Positions 34,613 to 43,851 of a DNA stretch of 64,000 bases are shown here, piece by piece. The stretch is from [Clostridium] aminophilum DSM 10710 (lineage in GTDB: Bacteria; Bacillota; Clostridia; Lachnospirales; Lachnospiraceae): positions 62,001 to 126,000 of the forward strand of contig NZ_JONJ01000007.1 of the NCBI RefSeq assembly GCF_000711825.1, given 5' to 3'. Within the stretch, counting starts at the first letter, position 1. Every line of letters begins with the position of its first letter. The notes under the pieces were generated by a model, which had not been told where the DNA came from, did not search any database, and saw only the letters and a list, made by a program, of their open reading frames with translations. The translations under genes were made by a program, and so were the position numbers.

Positions 34613-36004
34613 TTATTCTGCCTTCTTTTCCTTCGGAAGAACAATATTCAAAAGAATCGCGATCACTGCGGTCGGAACGATGCCTGACTCTCCGAAAACC
34701 AGATTCAGATACGGATGAAGTCCTGCAAGAATGGCACTGTTGGTACCGATTCCGTATCCCAGGCCGACCGATACCGCAACAATCGTCGTAATGCGGCTGT
34801 CCACTCCATGGTTGGTAATCAGACTGATGCCTCCGACGATGATCGAAGCAAACATCATGATGGCCGCGCCGCCGAGAACCGACTGAGGCATGATGTTGAC
34901 CACTGCGCCCAGTTTCGGGCAGAATCCGCAGAGAATCAGGAATACCGCACCGGCGGAGATTGCATACCGGTTTACCACCTTGGTCATGGAAACCAGTCCG
35001 ACATTCTGGCTGAAGGATGTGTTTGGAAGAACGCCGAAGACTGCTGCCAGAGAGGAACCGATACCGTCACAGATCACGCCGCCGGAAAGTTCCTTATCAC
35101 TCGCCTCCCGTCCAAAGCCGCCGATCTGTACTGCTGAGATATCTCCGATGGTCTCCACCGCCGTAACGACATACATGATCATCATCGGAACAATGGCTCT
35201 TATATCAAATACCGGCTGTACCGGAAGCACCTTCGGAACCGCGATCCATCCTGCCGATGCCACCTTGTTCCACTGTACAACCCAGGAGTAGGTATACTCC
35301 GCACCATTGGCATCCACACCCGTTGTCGGAAGAACAATGCTGAAGACAGATGCCAGCGCATATCCGGCGATAATGCCGATCAGAACACTGGCTGAACTCA
35401 CAAACCGACTGCCAAAGTGCTTTGCGACGATGATCACGATCAGAACAAAGGTTCCGAGAAGCAGGTTGATGGAAGAACCGAAATCCGGGCTGGAGGTTCC
35501 GCCTCCGTAGTATCCCATTCCGACTCCGATCAGCGAAAGGCCGATTGCCATCACCACCGATCCGGTGACAACCGGCGGAAAGAAATGACGAAGCGGTTTC
35601 AGGAAGAAGCCGAGCACAGCTTCCATCAGACCGCCGAGAACAGAGACCCCGAGGATCGCGCCATAACCGATCACTCCGCCGCCCATCATGGTGGAAATGG
35701 ACTTCATGATGCCCAGGAAGCCGGAGCTGGTTCCCATGACAACCGGCACTTTTCCTCCGACCGGTCCGATGGCATACAACTGAATCAACGTAACCACACC
35801 TGCCATGATCATGGCATTCTGCAGCAGCGAAATGCGGAGTGCCTCGAAATCATTGCCAACCATACCACAGACACCCATTACGATGATCAGCGGCGTAAGG
35901 TTGCCGACAAACATCGCCATGACGTGCTGAAGCCCGAGCGGAATCGCCTGTTTCAGCGGAATACGTCCCTCAAAGGTGTACGGATCTGTGAACCTCTTGT
36001 TCAT
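34613..36004 (-). CDS. NCS2-family nucleobase:cation symporter (xanthine/uracil/urate type)
   Basis: 463 residues, 14 membrane segments by family. Signatures: PLGLQHVMAMFVGNLTPLIIV (QH motif), VPVVMGTSSGFLGIM, YVVTAVETIGDISAV and FGVLPNTSFSQNVGLVSMTKVVNR. These place it in the xanthine/urate branch rather than the UraA branch, though the exact base is uncertain. ATG 36004 follows AGGAGA. The nearby molybdenum hydroxylase could act on a purine taken up here. Confidence 0.9.
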   Translation of the reverse strand: MNKRFTDPYTFEGRIPLKQAIPLGLQHVMAMFVGNLTPLIIVMGVCGMVGNDFEALRISLLQNAMIMAGVVTLIQLYAIGPVGGKVPVVMGTSSGFLGIMKSISTMMGGGVIGYGAILGVSVLGGLMEAVLGFFLKPLRHFFPPVVTGSVVMAIGLSLIGVGMGYYGGGTSSPDFGSSINLLLGTFVLIVIIVAKHFGSRFVSSASVLIGIIAGYALASVFSIVLPTTGVDANGAEYTYSWVVQWNKVASAGWIAVPKVLPVQPVFDIRAIVPMMIMYVVTAVETIGDISAVQIGGFGREASDKELSGGVICDGIGSSLAAVFGVLPNTSFSQNVGLVSMTKVVNRYAISAGAVFLILCGFCPKLGAVVNIMPQSVLGGAAIMMFASIIVGGISLITNHGVDSRITTIVAVSVGLGYGIGTNSAILAGLHPYLNLVFGESGIVPTAVIAILLNIVLPKEKKAE

Positions 36005-36098
36005 GTCTTTCTCCTATTCATTTTTCCCCACCCGGACAAAGCGTTCTCCCGTCTGCTGCTCCGCGCTGTGTCATAACCTGCGGGACATGATCCTTCAT

Positions 36099-36139
36099 CC
36101 GGCAATAACAATTTCGGTTAGAGAATAGCATTCTGCCGG
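36099..36139 (-). promoter_or_regulatory. Possible three-way-junction structure in the NCS2 permease leader
   Basis: In the about 150-nt leader on the minus strand, CCGGCA/TGCCGG (36134-36139 with 36099-36104) encloses two short hairpins, AGAAT-gct-ATTCT and TAAC-cgaaatt-GTTA. The arms are too short and the conserved core is absent for a purine riboswitch. Regulatory role unproven. Confidence 0.35.
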
Positions 36140-36158
36140 CCGCTTGCGCAATACTCAC

Positions 36159-36187
36159 ATTTTACCGAAAAAACGTTAAATTCTAAA
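36159..36187 (-). promoter_or_regulatory. Promoter of the NCS2 permease gene
   Basis: Minus strand: -35 TTTAGA (36182-36187), 17-bp spacer, -10 TAAAAT (36159-36164). Confidence 0.5.
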
Positions 36188-36210
36188 AAATTGTTGGCAA
36201 AATTTACAGA

Positions 36211-36266
36211 ATAAGAAAAACAAGGAGTCTGCCGATCCGAGGATGGGGCGGGGATCGACAGACTCC
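36211..36266 (-). terminator. Terminator after peptidase T (first copy)
   Basis: GGAGTCTGcCGATCC (36224-36238) pairs with GGATCGaCAGACTCC (36252-36266), one mismatch, followed on the minus strand by TTGTTTTTCTT. Confidence 0.85.
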
Positions 36267-36305
36267 GTTCAAAGGGTAAAAGGGTTATTCAAAATGCAGA
36301 AACGA

Positions 36306-37529
36306 TCAGACAAAGGAAACTGCGAGATCCCGCAGTACATCCACCATCTTCTTCATTTCATCCAGTGATGCGTACTCCAGTCTTCCGTGGTAATTGTAAC
36401 CGCCGGTCGACAGATTCGGGCACGGCAGTCCCATGAAGCTCAGTCTCGCGCCGTCCGTGCCGCCGCGGATCGGCGGGGTCTCCGGCTCAATACCGTTCTT
36501 CCGGAACGCTTCCATCGCGTAATCGATCAGCTCCATGTGCTGCTCGACGATCTCGCGCATATTGCCCGAGGTATCGGTGATCTTCAGCTCCACGGTTCCG
36601 TCGCCGTACTTCTGGTTGAGATAGGCTGCAATCCGCTCCATAAAGGCTTTTCTCGCGGCAAATTCCTCTTTTCCGTGATCGCGGATATTGAAGGTCATGG
36701 TACATTTTTCCACGCCGCCCTCGATCTTTCGAATATGGAAGAAACCTTCGCGAAGCTCCGTGTGTTCCGGAATCTCCGCGGCCGGAAGCATATCGGAATA
36801 CTCCACGGCAACACGGATCGCGTTGATCATCCGGTTCTTCGCACTTCCGGTATGAACGCTCAGCCCGTGAACGGTCACCACCGCGGTCGCCGCGTTGAAG
36901 TTTTCATACTCGATCTCGCCGAGTTTTCCGCCGTCCACCGTGTAAGCGATATCCGCTCCGAAACCTTCCACATCGAAATGGTCCACGCCGTGACCGATCT
37001 CCTCATCCGGAGTAAAGGCAACGCGGATTTTTCCGTGACGAACTTCCGGATGCGCGAGGAAATACTCGCAGACACTCATGATCTCCGCAATTCCGGCCTT
37101 ATCGTCAGCGCCGAGAAGGGTGGTTCCGTCCGTCACGATCAGCTGATGCCCGATCTGGTTCATGAGCTGCGGGGAATTCTCCGGTGTCAGCTTTACGCTT
37201 CCGTCCGCCGTCAGATCAATGTCGCCGCCTTCATATTTCAGGATTCTCGGATGAATCTCTCTTCCGCTCGCCGCCGGCGACGTGTCCATATGCGCAATCA
37301 GTCCGAGTGTCGGTGCTGTTTCGGTTCCCTCTCCCACAGCCGGCAGAGTGCCGGTCACGATGCCGAACTCCGATACCGCCACATCTTCCAATCCGAGTTC
37401 CCGCATCTCATCAGCCAGCGCCCTTGCAAGGACAAGCTGTCCCGCCGTGGACGGACTCGCTGCGGAATCCTCATCCGAAGTAGTCTCATAAGATACATAT
37501 CGTAAAAAACGTTCTGTCAGTGTACACAT
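36306..37529 (-). CDS. pepT: Peptidase T (tripeptide aminopeptidase), first copy
   Basis: 407 residues from ATG 37529 (AAGGAG upstream; the in-frame ATG at 37637 lacks a site). M20B metallopeptidase: zinc ligands and catalytic residues in GLIAHMDTSPA, TTLLGADDKAGIAEIM, AFTPDEEIGHGVDHFD and YTVDGG, and the C-terminal zinc motif in STGGYNYHGRLEY. It releases the N-terminal residue of tripeptides in the cytosol. Opens with FLRYVSYETTSDEDS, the usual PepT beginning. A second, diverged copy lies at 40533-41759. Confidence 0.92.
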   Translation of the reverse strand: MCTLTERFLRYVSYETTSDEDSAASPSTAGQLVLARALADEMRELGLEDVAVSEFGIVTGTLPAVGEGTETAPTLGLIAHMDTSPAASGREIHPRILKYEGGDIDLTADGSVKLTPENSPQLMNQIGHQLIVTDGTTLLGADDKAGIAEIMSVCEYFLAHPEVRHGKIRVAFTPDEEIGHGVDHFDVEGFGADIAYTVDGGKLGEIEYENFNAATAVVTVHGLSVHTGSAKNRMINAIRVAVEYSDMLPAAEIPEHTELREGFFHIRKIEGGVEKCTMTFNIRDHGKEEFAARKAFMERIAAYLNQKYGDGTVELKITDTSGNMREIVEQHMELIDYAMEAFRKNGIEPETPPIRGGTDGARLSFMGLPCPNLSTGGYNYHGRLEYASLDEMKKMVDVLRDLAVSFV

Positions 37530-37620
37530 TACCGCTGATCTCCTTAATCGGGCAGCGAGTCTTTCTCCTGCCCGCTCTCGCCAATGAACATTCGGCACGA
37601 TGTGCCTCATGTTCTCACAA

Positions 37621-37657
37621 CAAAAATGCCGCTGCAATCATCTGTTGTTGCAGCGGC
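37621..37657 (-). terminator. Terminator after gltS
   Basis: Stem GCCGCTGCAA/TTGCAGCGGC (37628-37637 with 37648-37657), followed on the minus strand by ATTTTTG. Confidence 0.85.
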
Positions 37658-37672
37658 AAAGGACTTGAAACG

Positions 37673-37702
37673 AGCCGAAACACCCATAACGGGTTTCGGC
37701 AT
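37673..37702 (+). repeat. REP-like hairpin, copy B
   Basis: GCCGAAACACCC-ataac-GGGTTTCGGC, a 10-bp stem with a CA bulge, followed by ATTTCGCGG. Shares its 5' half and flanking TTTCGCG with copy C near 63529. Confidence 0.5.
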
Positions 37703-37754
37703 TTCGCGGAATTTCCGTCAGAAAGAAACTCCGCGAGAGGTTAACAGAATCGGA

Positions 37755-39215
37755 TCAGTCTGCCACAACCTCGGATGACGCGATCCGGGAATTCTTGCTT
37801 TCTTCGTCGGAGGAGTGCATATAAAGGACCTTTCCGACAAGAGCCATAACAATGAAGAATGCAGTGTAAACCAGACCGTATACAATCATCTGCTGGCTGG
37901 TGCCGTAGCAGAGAATGTTGTACATGATCGGCAGTGCGACAAGGTCGGTCATGGAAATCACGATATTTGCTACCGAGTAATCCTCAAGAACCGGAAGCTC
38001 ATAGTCCGGATCGCAGATCTTAAGGAGAGCCATACCGGTCATCATAACGCCGGTACCCATACCCCATACATAGATTCCACGCTCAAACGGGCAGGAATCC
38101 GGAAGCAGAAAACGGAATGCGCGGATCGTCATGAAATAAACCAGTACGAAGCCGACAAGGCTGACAAGTACCATCGGGACAATGTAAGCTGCCACAGCCT
38201 TGACCGGCATGGAAGCGATCGCCGCTACAATGGCGAAATCAGAGAGCATTCCGCTCAGGTGAGATTTAACCTTGCTGTCGATCAGCCACTCGAGATGGAA
38301 CTTCTGAAGAAGGAAGTTGATGAAGTGCATCACGATCAGCGCATACGGCCATACCGGAATCTCCTTGAAGCCCGGAATGTTGTTGCTTACAGCCGCACCG
38401 CGGATCAGATAAGCCGCTGCGGATGCAAGGAAGATCAGGCCAATGTGCACGGACAGACACTCAATGTTGGAATTGGATGTAGTCTCACGTCCTACTGATA
38501 CCTGCTTGGTGATATCTTTCTGAATTCCGCTGGATGTGGAATCCGGAAGAGAGCTTGCCTGCTTCAGCAGGACAGTTCTTCCCTTTGCCTGTGCGCGGTT
38601 GATGTGGAAGATACCCATCAGGATACCGCCGAGAAGACCGATGGTTGCGAAGGTTGTCGCAACACCCTGAACGAGTTCCCATCTCTCTACGCCGGCCTCA
38701 AGAAGAACGTTTCCGACTGCACCGGCAGTACCGTGTCCGCCGTTGAAGCCCTGGCTCATCTCGAATCCGAAGTTCTCATAAAGACCCATATCCGGGAAAA
38801 TCTTTCCGAGAAGAACCGCTGCCGCTACACCGATTGCAATCTGAGATCCCATCTGAGATGCATGAACACCGGTAACCATTGCAATTCTGGAGGCATGATG
38901 AATACCCTCGGAAGCTGCCTTTTTCTCTTTCTTTTTCTTAAAGTTTCCCAGCGGGATCGCTGCGAAAATCGGAACAATGAGAGTACTCGGCATGAGAGAC
39001 CATGTCGTTCTCCACTCCTCCGGGAACGGAAGGATTGCGTGGCTTCCGAGAAGCTCCGGGCCGAGGAACAGGCCGATGAATCCTCCGAGAACCGATGCCG
39101 GAATAAGCATCTTGCGGAACGCCGGAACCTTTGCTCTCAGCAGGGTTCCGATCAGGAGCAGAAATCCGAGTGCTCCGAGACTCTTGAGAAGAGTCTGCAT
39201 AAGTGCGCTTGTCAT
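37755..39215 (-). CDS. gltS: Sodium:glutamate symporter family (GltS)
   Basis: 486 residues, about 11 membrane segments. The GltS signature GFEMSQGFNGGHGTAGAVGNVL is present, and the second inverted half carries CPFERGIYVWGMGTGVMMTGMALLKICDP. It is longer than E. coli GltS (about 400), with an extra cytoplasmic loop around residues 215-260. By family it imports glutamate with Na+, though related clostridial proteins may carry other acids. ATG 39215 follows GGGGGAAA. Divergent LysR gene is the probable regulator. Confidence 0.85.
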   Translation of the reverse strand: MTSALMQTLLKSLGALGFLLLIGTLLRAKVPAFRKMLIPASVLGGFIGLFLGPELLGSHAILPFPEEWRTTWSLMPSTLIVPIFAAIPLGNFKKKKEKKAASEGIHHASRIAMVTGVHASQMGSQIAIGVAAAVLLGKIFPDMGLYENFGFEMSQGFNGGHGTAGAVGNVLLEAGVERWELVQGVATTFATIGLLGGILMGIFHINRAQAKGRTVLLKQASSLPDSTSSGIQKDITKQVSVGRETTSNSNIECLSVHIGLIFLASAAAYLIRGAAVSNNIPGFKEIPVWPYALIVMHFINFLLQKFHLEWLIDSKVKSHLSGMLSDFAIVAAIASMPVKAVAAYIVPMVLVSLVGFVLVYFMTIRAFRFLLPDSCPFERGIYVWGMGTGVMMTGMALLKICDPDYELPVLEDYSVANIVISMTDLVALPIMYNILCYGTSQQMIVYGLVYTAFFIVMALVGKVLYMHSSDEESKNSRIASSEVVAD

Positions 39216-39410
39216 GTAAGTTTCCCCCTATTATTTAGTCATCCGTACCATACCGGACGCGTCACCGTGATACTTTCCGATTCCGTGATACAGCCGTACG
39301 GTGAGCCGGAACTCCCGCATGCCGGAAACCCGGTATCCCACGAGCAGCATCCGAACCCACAAAGCCTGTTCGAACGTTGTGCCGAAAAGCATCGCGTTTA
39401 TCTTGATTTA

Positions 39411-39520
39411 ATTGTAACATTCGACATGTTCATCATAAATTTCCAATGTTGTGATACGTCCTATCACTAAAATAGAATAACTATTCGATTTGTGTTATAC
39501 TATCCGTGATAAATCATCAC
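39411..39520. promoter_or_regulatory. Divergent gltS/LysR control region
   Basis: Two LysR-type dyads of the same half-site: GTGAT-N7-ATCAC (39451-39467) and GTGAT-N5-ATCAC (39506-39520). A possible gltS -10 (TACAAT on the minus strand, 39411-39416) places the first dyad about 40-55 bp upstream of its start. The LysR gene has -10 TATACT (39496-39501), with the second dyad at its start site, as expected for autorepression. Confidence 0.5.
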
Positions 39521-39543
39521 TTCCATAACAGAAAGGGATACCC

Positions 39544-40485
39544 ATGTTCCGAGGGAAACAATATATCTATGAAATCTATAAGACAGGCAGCTTTTCCGCC
39601 GCTGCGAAAAACCTCTATATCTCGCAGCCGGCGCTCAGCAACAGTGTCCACCGCATCGAGGAACGGATCGGTTCGCCTCTGTTCGACCGTTCCACGTCTC
39701 CGATCCAGCTGACGGACATCGGAAAGCGCTACATTGACACCTGCGAAAAGATCATGTCCGCCGAGGAGGAATTCAGCCATTTCCTCGCCGATGAACAGAA
39801 TATGAAAACCGGCGAAATCACCGTCGGCAGCAATGCGATGTACATCTCCTACCTGCTGCCGTCGCTCCTTTCCGCCTTTAAGGTCCGCCATCCGGCGGTG
39901 GAGCTGTACATTGTCGAGGGAACCATCTCCGCTCTGCAGGACCAGCTGACTTCCGGCGACATTGACCTGATCCTCGGTATGCGCGATATCGCTTCCCCGC
40001 AGTTTGAATCCTCACCGTTTCACGACGAGCACGTCATCCTTGCCGTTCCCGCCGACTGGACGATCAACCGTGAGCTCATGCGCTGGCAGCAGAGTCCGGA
40101 CAACATCATCAGCGGTCGCTATCTGCTGAAGCAGTTCCCGTCGGTACCGCTGGAGCGGTTCAGCGACTGCCCGTTCATTCTGCTCCCGCAGGACAATGAC
40201 TTCCATGCCCTTGCGCTGGATCTCTGCCGCAATGCCGGCTTTGTCCCGCACATCGCGCTGACGCTCGATCAGCAGCTGACCGCCTACAATGTCGCCGGTG
40301 AAGGTCTCTGTGCCACTTTTATCAGCGATACGCTGGTCCGCTATGCCCCCTCGGACGGTCGAATCATCTACTATAAACTGGATCCGGATCTCACCCGCCG
40401 GGAGGTCTCCTTTTATTATAAGAAGAACCGCTATATTCCGCGCGCGATGAGGGAATTTCTCACGATGGCCAAAACACAGGCGTAA
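39544..40485 (+). CDS. LysR-family transcriptional regulator (probable gltS regulator)
   Basis: 313 residues. N-terminal winged helix (YIYEIYKTGSFSAAAKNLYISQPALSNSVHRIEERIGSPLFDRS) and effector domain from about residue 95 (GEITVGSNAMYISYLLPSLLSAFKVRHPAVELYIVEG). ATG 39544 follows AAAGGG. It is divergent from gltS with shared dyads between them. The effector is unknown, glutamate being a guess from context. Confidence 0.88.
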   Translation: MFRGKQYIYEIYKTGSFSAAAKNLYISQPALSNSVHRIEERIGSPLFDRSTSPIQLTDIGKRYIDTCEKIMSAEEEFSHFLADEQNMKTGEITVGSNAMYISYLLPSLLSAFKVRHPAVELYIVEGTISALQDQLTSGDIDLILGMRDIASPQFESSPFHDEHVILAVPADWTINRELMRWQQSPDNIISGRYLLKQFPSVPLERFSDCPFILLPQDNDFHALALDLCRNAGFVPHIALTLDQQLTAYNVAGEGLCATFISDTLVRYAPSDGRIIYYKLDPDLTRREVSFYYKKNRYIPRAMREFLTMAKTQA

Positions 40486-40532
40486 ACGGCTATTCCGTCT
40501 GCTGTTTTATCCGCTCATACGTTTTCATCCAC

Positions 40533-41759
40533 TCATACCGTTTCATCCGCATAGCTCTTGATGATACCGATCAGGATCCGGGTCACCTGATCCATTGCCT
40601 CTGCGGTGATATGCTCCATTGGCCCGTGATAGGCATAGCCACCGATGCCAAGGTTCGGGCACGGCAGCCCCAGAAAACTCAGGCGCGCGCCGTCGGTTCC
40701 GCCTCTGGCCGGCGCGATGATCGGCGTAAGTCCGGCCGCCCGTGTCGCCTCCACGGCGTGATCCACCAGATGCCGGCACGGCTCGATACAGCTCTTCATG
40801 TTCCGGTATTCCTCGGAGAGTTCCCAGGATACCGTGTTCTCTCCGTATTTTTCATTCATCTCCGCGCAGATATCGGTGAGAACGCCGATCCTCTCCCGAT
40901 AGCGCTGATCATCATGATCACGGACCGCATATTCCAGATGGGCCTCCGCCACGGTACCGGACGATGTCCGAAGATGATAAAAGCCTTCTCTCCCCTCGGT
41001 CATCGCCGGAATCTCATTGGCCGGAAGCCGGCTGTTGATCTCGATTGCGACGAGCTGGGCGTTCAGAAGACAGCCTTTTCCTCTTCCGGTATGGGTCTCG
41101 CGGCCGCGGATATCAATCCGGATCGTCGCCGCATTAAAGTTCTCATACGTAATCTCGCCCGGATTCCATCCATCGACCGTGTAGGCGTACCGCGCGCCGA
41201 ATTTTTTGATATCAAAATAATCCGTTCCTCCGCCGATCTCCTCATCCGGAAGAAATGCCACACTGACCGGACCGTGCGGAATCTTTTCCCGCTGGATGCG
41301 CTCCAGCGCCGTCATGATCTCCGCGATTCCCGCCTTGTCATCCGCGCCGAGAAGCGTGGTTCCGTCCGTTGTGATCAGCGTCTGCCCCGCAAGTTCTTTT
41401 AAATGCGGATATTCACTGCAGGAGAGCACAAGACCGCTGTTTCCGAGCTTTACATCTTTCCCGTCATATTTTTCGATGATCTGCGGGCGGACATCCTTGC
41501 CGCTGCACCCCGGAAAGGTATCCATATGCGCCAGAAGACCGATCGGGGTGTTCCCCTCATGGCCCGGAGTGGCCGGAAGCTTTCCGTACACAATGCCGTA
41601 ATTATTGACATCGACGCCGGTCAGGCCGATTTCCTCCATCTCAAAGGAGAGAACATTTGCAAGATCGAACTCCCGCATCGCTGAAGGGATCTCGTTCGTG
41701 TTTCGCTCACTGCTGGTCCAGATTCCCACATATCGCAGAAACCGCTCATTTACCATCAT
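40533..41759 (-). CDS. pepT: Peptidase T (tripeptide aminopeptidase), second copy
   Basis: 408 residues from ATG 41759 (AAGGAGG upstream), which starts 14 bp inside the upstream ABC-F gene; the long upstream Arg/Lys-rich extension of the open frame is just ABC-F sequence read in another frame. M20B motifs are conserved: GLLAHMDTFPG, TTLLGADDKAGIAEIM, AFLPDEEIGGGTDYFD, YTVDGW and GIGGYAYHGPMEH. Compared with the first copy it has TVDGWNPGE where the family has TVDGG(K/E)xGE, so it is clearly a diverged paralogue and may prefer other peptides. Confidence 0.9.
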   Translation of the reverse strand: MMVNERFLRYVGIWTSSERNTNEIPSAMREFDLANVLSFEMEEIGLTGVDVNNYGIVYGKLPATPGHEGNTPIGLLAHMDTFPGCSGKDVRPQIIEKYDGKDVKLGNSGLVLSCSEYPHLKELAGQTLITTDGTTLLGADDKAGIAEIMTALERIQREKIPHGPVSVAFLPDEEIGGGTDYFDIKKFGARYAYTVDGWNPGEITYENFNAATIRIDIRGRETHTGRGKGCLLNAQLVAIEINSRLPANEIPAMTEGREGFYHLRTSSGTVAEAHLEYAVRDHDDQRYRERIGVLTDICAEMNEKYGENTVSWELSEEYRNMKSCIEPCRHLVDHAVEATRAAGLTPIIAPARGGTDGARLSFLGLPCPNLGIGGYAYHGPMEHITAEAMDQVTRILIGIIKSYADETV

Positions 41760-43851
41760 CCTGCTGTTCCTCCTTTCTCTCCGTTTCTTTCTCCGCGGCA
41801 CCTGTTTTTTCCCCGGAGGCTGCCGCTTCCTCCTGCCGGGCCGAACGCATTTCGCCCATTGGGACATCGGCTTCCTGCTGCGTCCTGTCTTCTTTCTCCT
41901 GCGTATTCTCTCCGCCTTCCGTCTCTCCGTGTTCCGCCTCCTCGTCCGGAAGCGTGTCCAGCCAGAGTTCATACCATTCCACTGCCGCCTTGGTCACGTG
42001 TCTTTCCGCCTCCCGGACTGCCGTCTCCGCTTCCCCGCGGATCCGGTCCCACAGTCCGCCCGCCTCCAGATACACTTCCGGCGTGATCGGCGTATCCACA
42101 TCATGCAGGGCATTGTCCACATATTTCAGGGCGTTATCCAGCATATCCACCGCGTCGGTCCACTCCCGGCGGTTCAGCATAAACTGCCAGTCCTTCTGCG
42201 CTTCAGCCGTGGACATTTCCCTTAACCGCGGACGTTCCCCCTTCGGAACCGCCTTCAGTTCCTCAATCATGCGCTGCTCTTCTGCTGTCCGGAGTGCCGC
42301 CGCGTCTTTATCCGCCGTCCGTTTCTTTTCCATGTAATGCGCGTAGCCGAACGGATAGAACATGACCTCGTTTCCCGGTTCAAAGATGAGGAGGGCATCC
42401 GCCACCTTCGACAGAAAATACCGGTCATGACTCACAAAGAGGATGGTTCCGCGATAACACCGCAAAATGGACTCCAGCGTCTCCTTCGCCGGGATATCCA
42501 TATTGTTGGTCGGCTCATCGAGAACAAGAAAGTTCGGTTTTTCTTCGAGAAGCGCGGCAAGAACCAGTCTTGCCCGCTCACCGCCGGACAGATCCCGGAT
42601 CTTCTTTCCCATATCCCCGCCGTCAAAAAGCCACCCGGCAAGCGTGTCCCGCAGGTCCTTCATCGTCTTCTGCGGAAAGCGGTCGTGATACCAGTCGATC
42701 ACCGTCCGCTCTTTCTCCCCGTTGTCCCACGCCGCCGACATCTGATCAAAATAGGCCGCATCCACATTGACTCCGGTCCTCTTCTGTCCGCCCAGCGCGG
42801 GAATTCTTCCCGTCACCGTTTTGAGAAATGTCGACTTTCCGCTTCCGTTCGGGCCGAGAATTCCGATCTTCATGCCGCGGCGGATCCGAAACGAGATCTC
42901 CGCGAGTGCCCGGTCATATCCGAATTTCAGATGTTCGCACTCGAAGACCCACTTGCTTCCCGTCCGGGCCGGCACGATCTCCTCCGTCCGAATCACGGCC
43001 GTGTCTTTTACCGGCTTTTTCGCCTCCGGCATCCGTTCCAGGATCTTTTTTCTTGACCGGGCAAATGCCGCCTTATTCGGTTTATGGCGGAATTTTTCGA
43101 TCAGTTCATTCAGGCGCCGGATTTCATCCTGCTGCCTCTCATATGCCTTGAGCTGTTTATCATAAGCAGCCGCCTTCTGCGCGCGGTATTCGGTGTAATT
43201 GCCGGAATATCGCGTTGTCTTGCCATATTCGACCTCCCAGATCACATCCGCCGTCCGGTCAATGAAATAACGGTCATGGCTCACCGCCACCACAGCTTTC
43301 GGATAGCTGCGGACGCACTCCTCGAGCCATTCCACCGAGGCGAGATCCAGATGGTTGGTCGGCTCATCCAGAATCAGGATGTCCGGTTCCGCCAGAAGAA
43401 GGCGGATCAGACTGATCTTCGTCTGTTCTCCGCCCGAGAAATCTCCCATCTTCTTTTGCTTGTCTTCCTTCCGGAATCCGAATCCGGTAAACATCCGGTC
43501 ATAGCGCTGCTCATAAGCGTACCGCTCTTCCGAGTATCGAAACTCCGCCGGCTTACCGGCCATAACATCATCCATAACCGCATCCCGGATCGTCTTCTCC
43601 GGATCGGTCACCGCCGTCTGTCCCAGCATACCGACTGTAAAAGCGCGGGATTTCCGGATTCCCGCTCCCGGATTCCTGTCATCCCGATCCGGAAGAATTT
43701 CTCCCGCGATCAGCCGCAGAAGTGTCGTCTTCCCGGCTCCGTTACGCCCGACGACCGCTATTTTCTCCGTTCCTTTGATGCCGAAGGAAAAATGTGACAG
43801 AACGGGAATTCCGCCGAGGGAAACCGTTCCGTCCCGAATCTCCAGAAGCAT
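41746..43851 (-). CDS. ABC-F family ATPase with long charged C-terminal extension
   Basis: 701 residues from ATG 43851 (AAGGGGGAG upstream). Two ABC cassettes: GRNGAGKTT, FSGGEQTKISL, ILILDEPTNHLD, SHDRYFIDR; and GPNGSGKST, LSGGERARLVLA, FLVLDEPTNNMD, SHDRYFLSK. The linker between them (about 235-300) is basic and helical, as in ribosome-binding ABC-F proteins. After the second cassette there are about 200 extra residues: a helical part and then an acidic Glu/Gln/Thr-rich low-complexity tail. Likely acts on the ribosome, possibly in macrolide/lincosamide-type protection as for related clostridial ABC-F proteins, but this is not decidable here. Confidence 0.87.
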   Translation of the reverse strand: MLLEIRDGTVSLGGIPVLSHFSFGIKGTEKIAVVGRNGAGKTTLLRLIAGEILPDRDDRNPGAGIRKSRAFTVGMLGQTAVTDPEKTIRDAVMDDVMAGKPAEFRYSEERYAYEQRYDRMFTGFGFRKEDKQKKMGDFSGGEQTKISLIRLLLAEPDILILDEPTNHLDLASVEWLEECVRSYPKAVVAVSHDRYFIDRTADVIWEVEYGKTTRYSGNYTEYRAQKAAAYDKQLKAYERQQDEIRRLNELIEKFRHKPNKAAFARSRKKILERMPEAKKPVKDTAVIRTEEIVPARTGSKWVFECEHLKFGYDRALAEISFRIRRGMKIGILGPNGSGKSTFLKTVTGRIPALGGQKRTGVNVDAAYFDQMSAAWDNGEKERTVIDWYHDRFPQKTMKDLRDTLAGWLFDGGDMGKKIRDLSGGERARLVLAALLEEKPNFLVLDEPTNNMDIPAKETLESILRCYRGTILFVSHDRYFLSKVADALLIFEPGNEVMFYPFGYAHYMEKKRTADKDAAALRTAEEQRMIEELKAVPKGERPRLREMSTAEAQKDWQFMLNRREWTDAVDMLDNALKYVDNALHDVDTPITPEVYLEAGGLWDRIRGEAETAVREAERHVTKAAVEWYELWLDTLPDEEAEHGETEGGENTQEKEDRTQQEADVPMGEMRSARQEEAAASGEKTGAAEKETERKEEQQDDGK

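Noticed and set aside
34494-34718. Phe/Leu/Tyr-rich open frame on the plus strand
   Set aside because: Translation of the T-rich tandem repeat and of the antisense of the NCS2 permease end.
36005-36158. Purine riboswitch upstream of the NCS2 permease
   Set aside because: The conserved loop and junction sequences of the purine aptamer are not present.
40533-41972. Arg/Lys-rich 71-residue N-terminal extension on the second peptidase T
   Set aside because: It is out-of-frame reading of the ABC-F acidic tail; the ribosome site points to the ATG at 41759.
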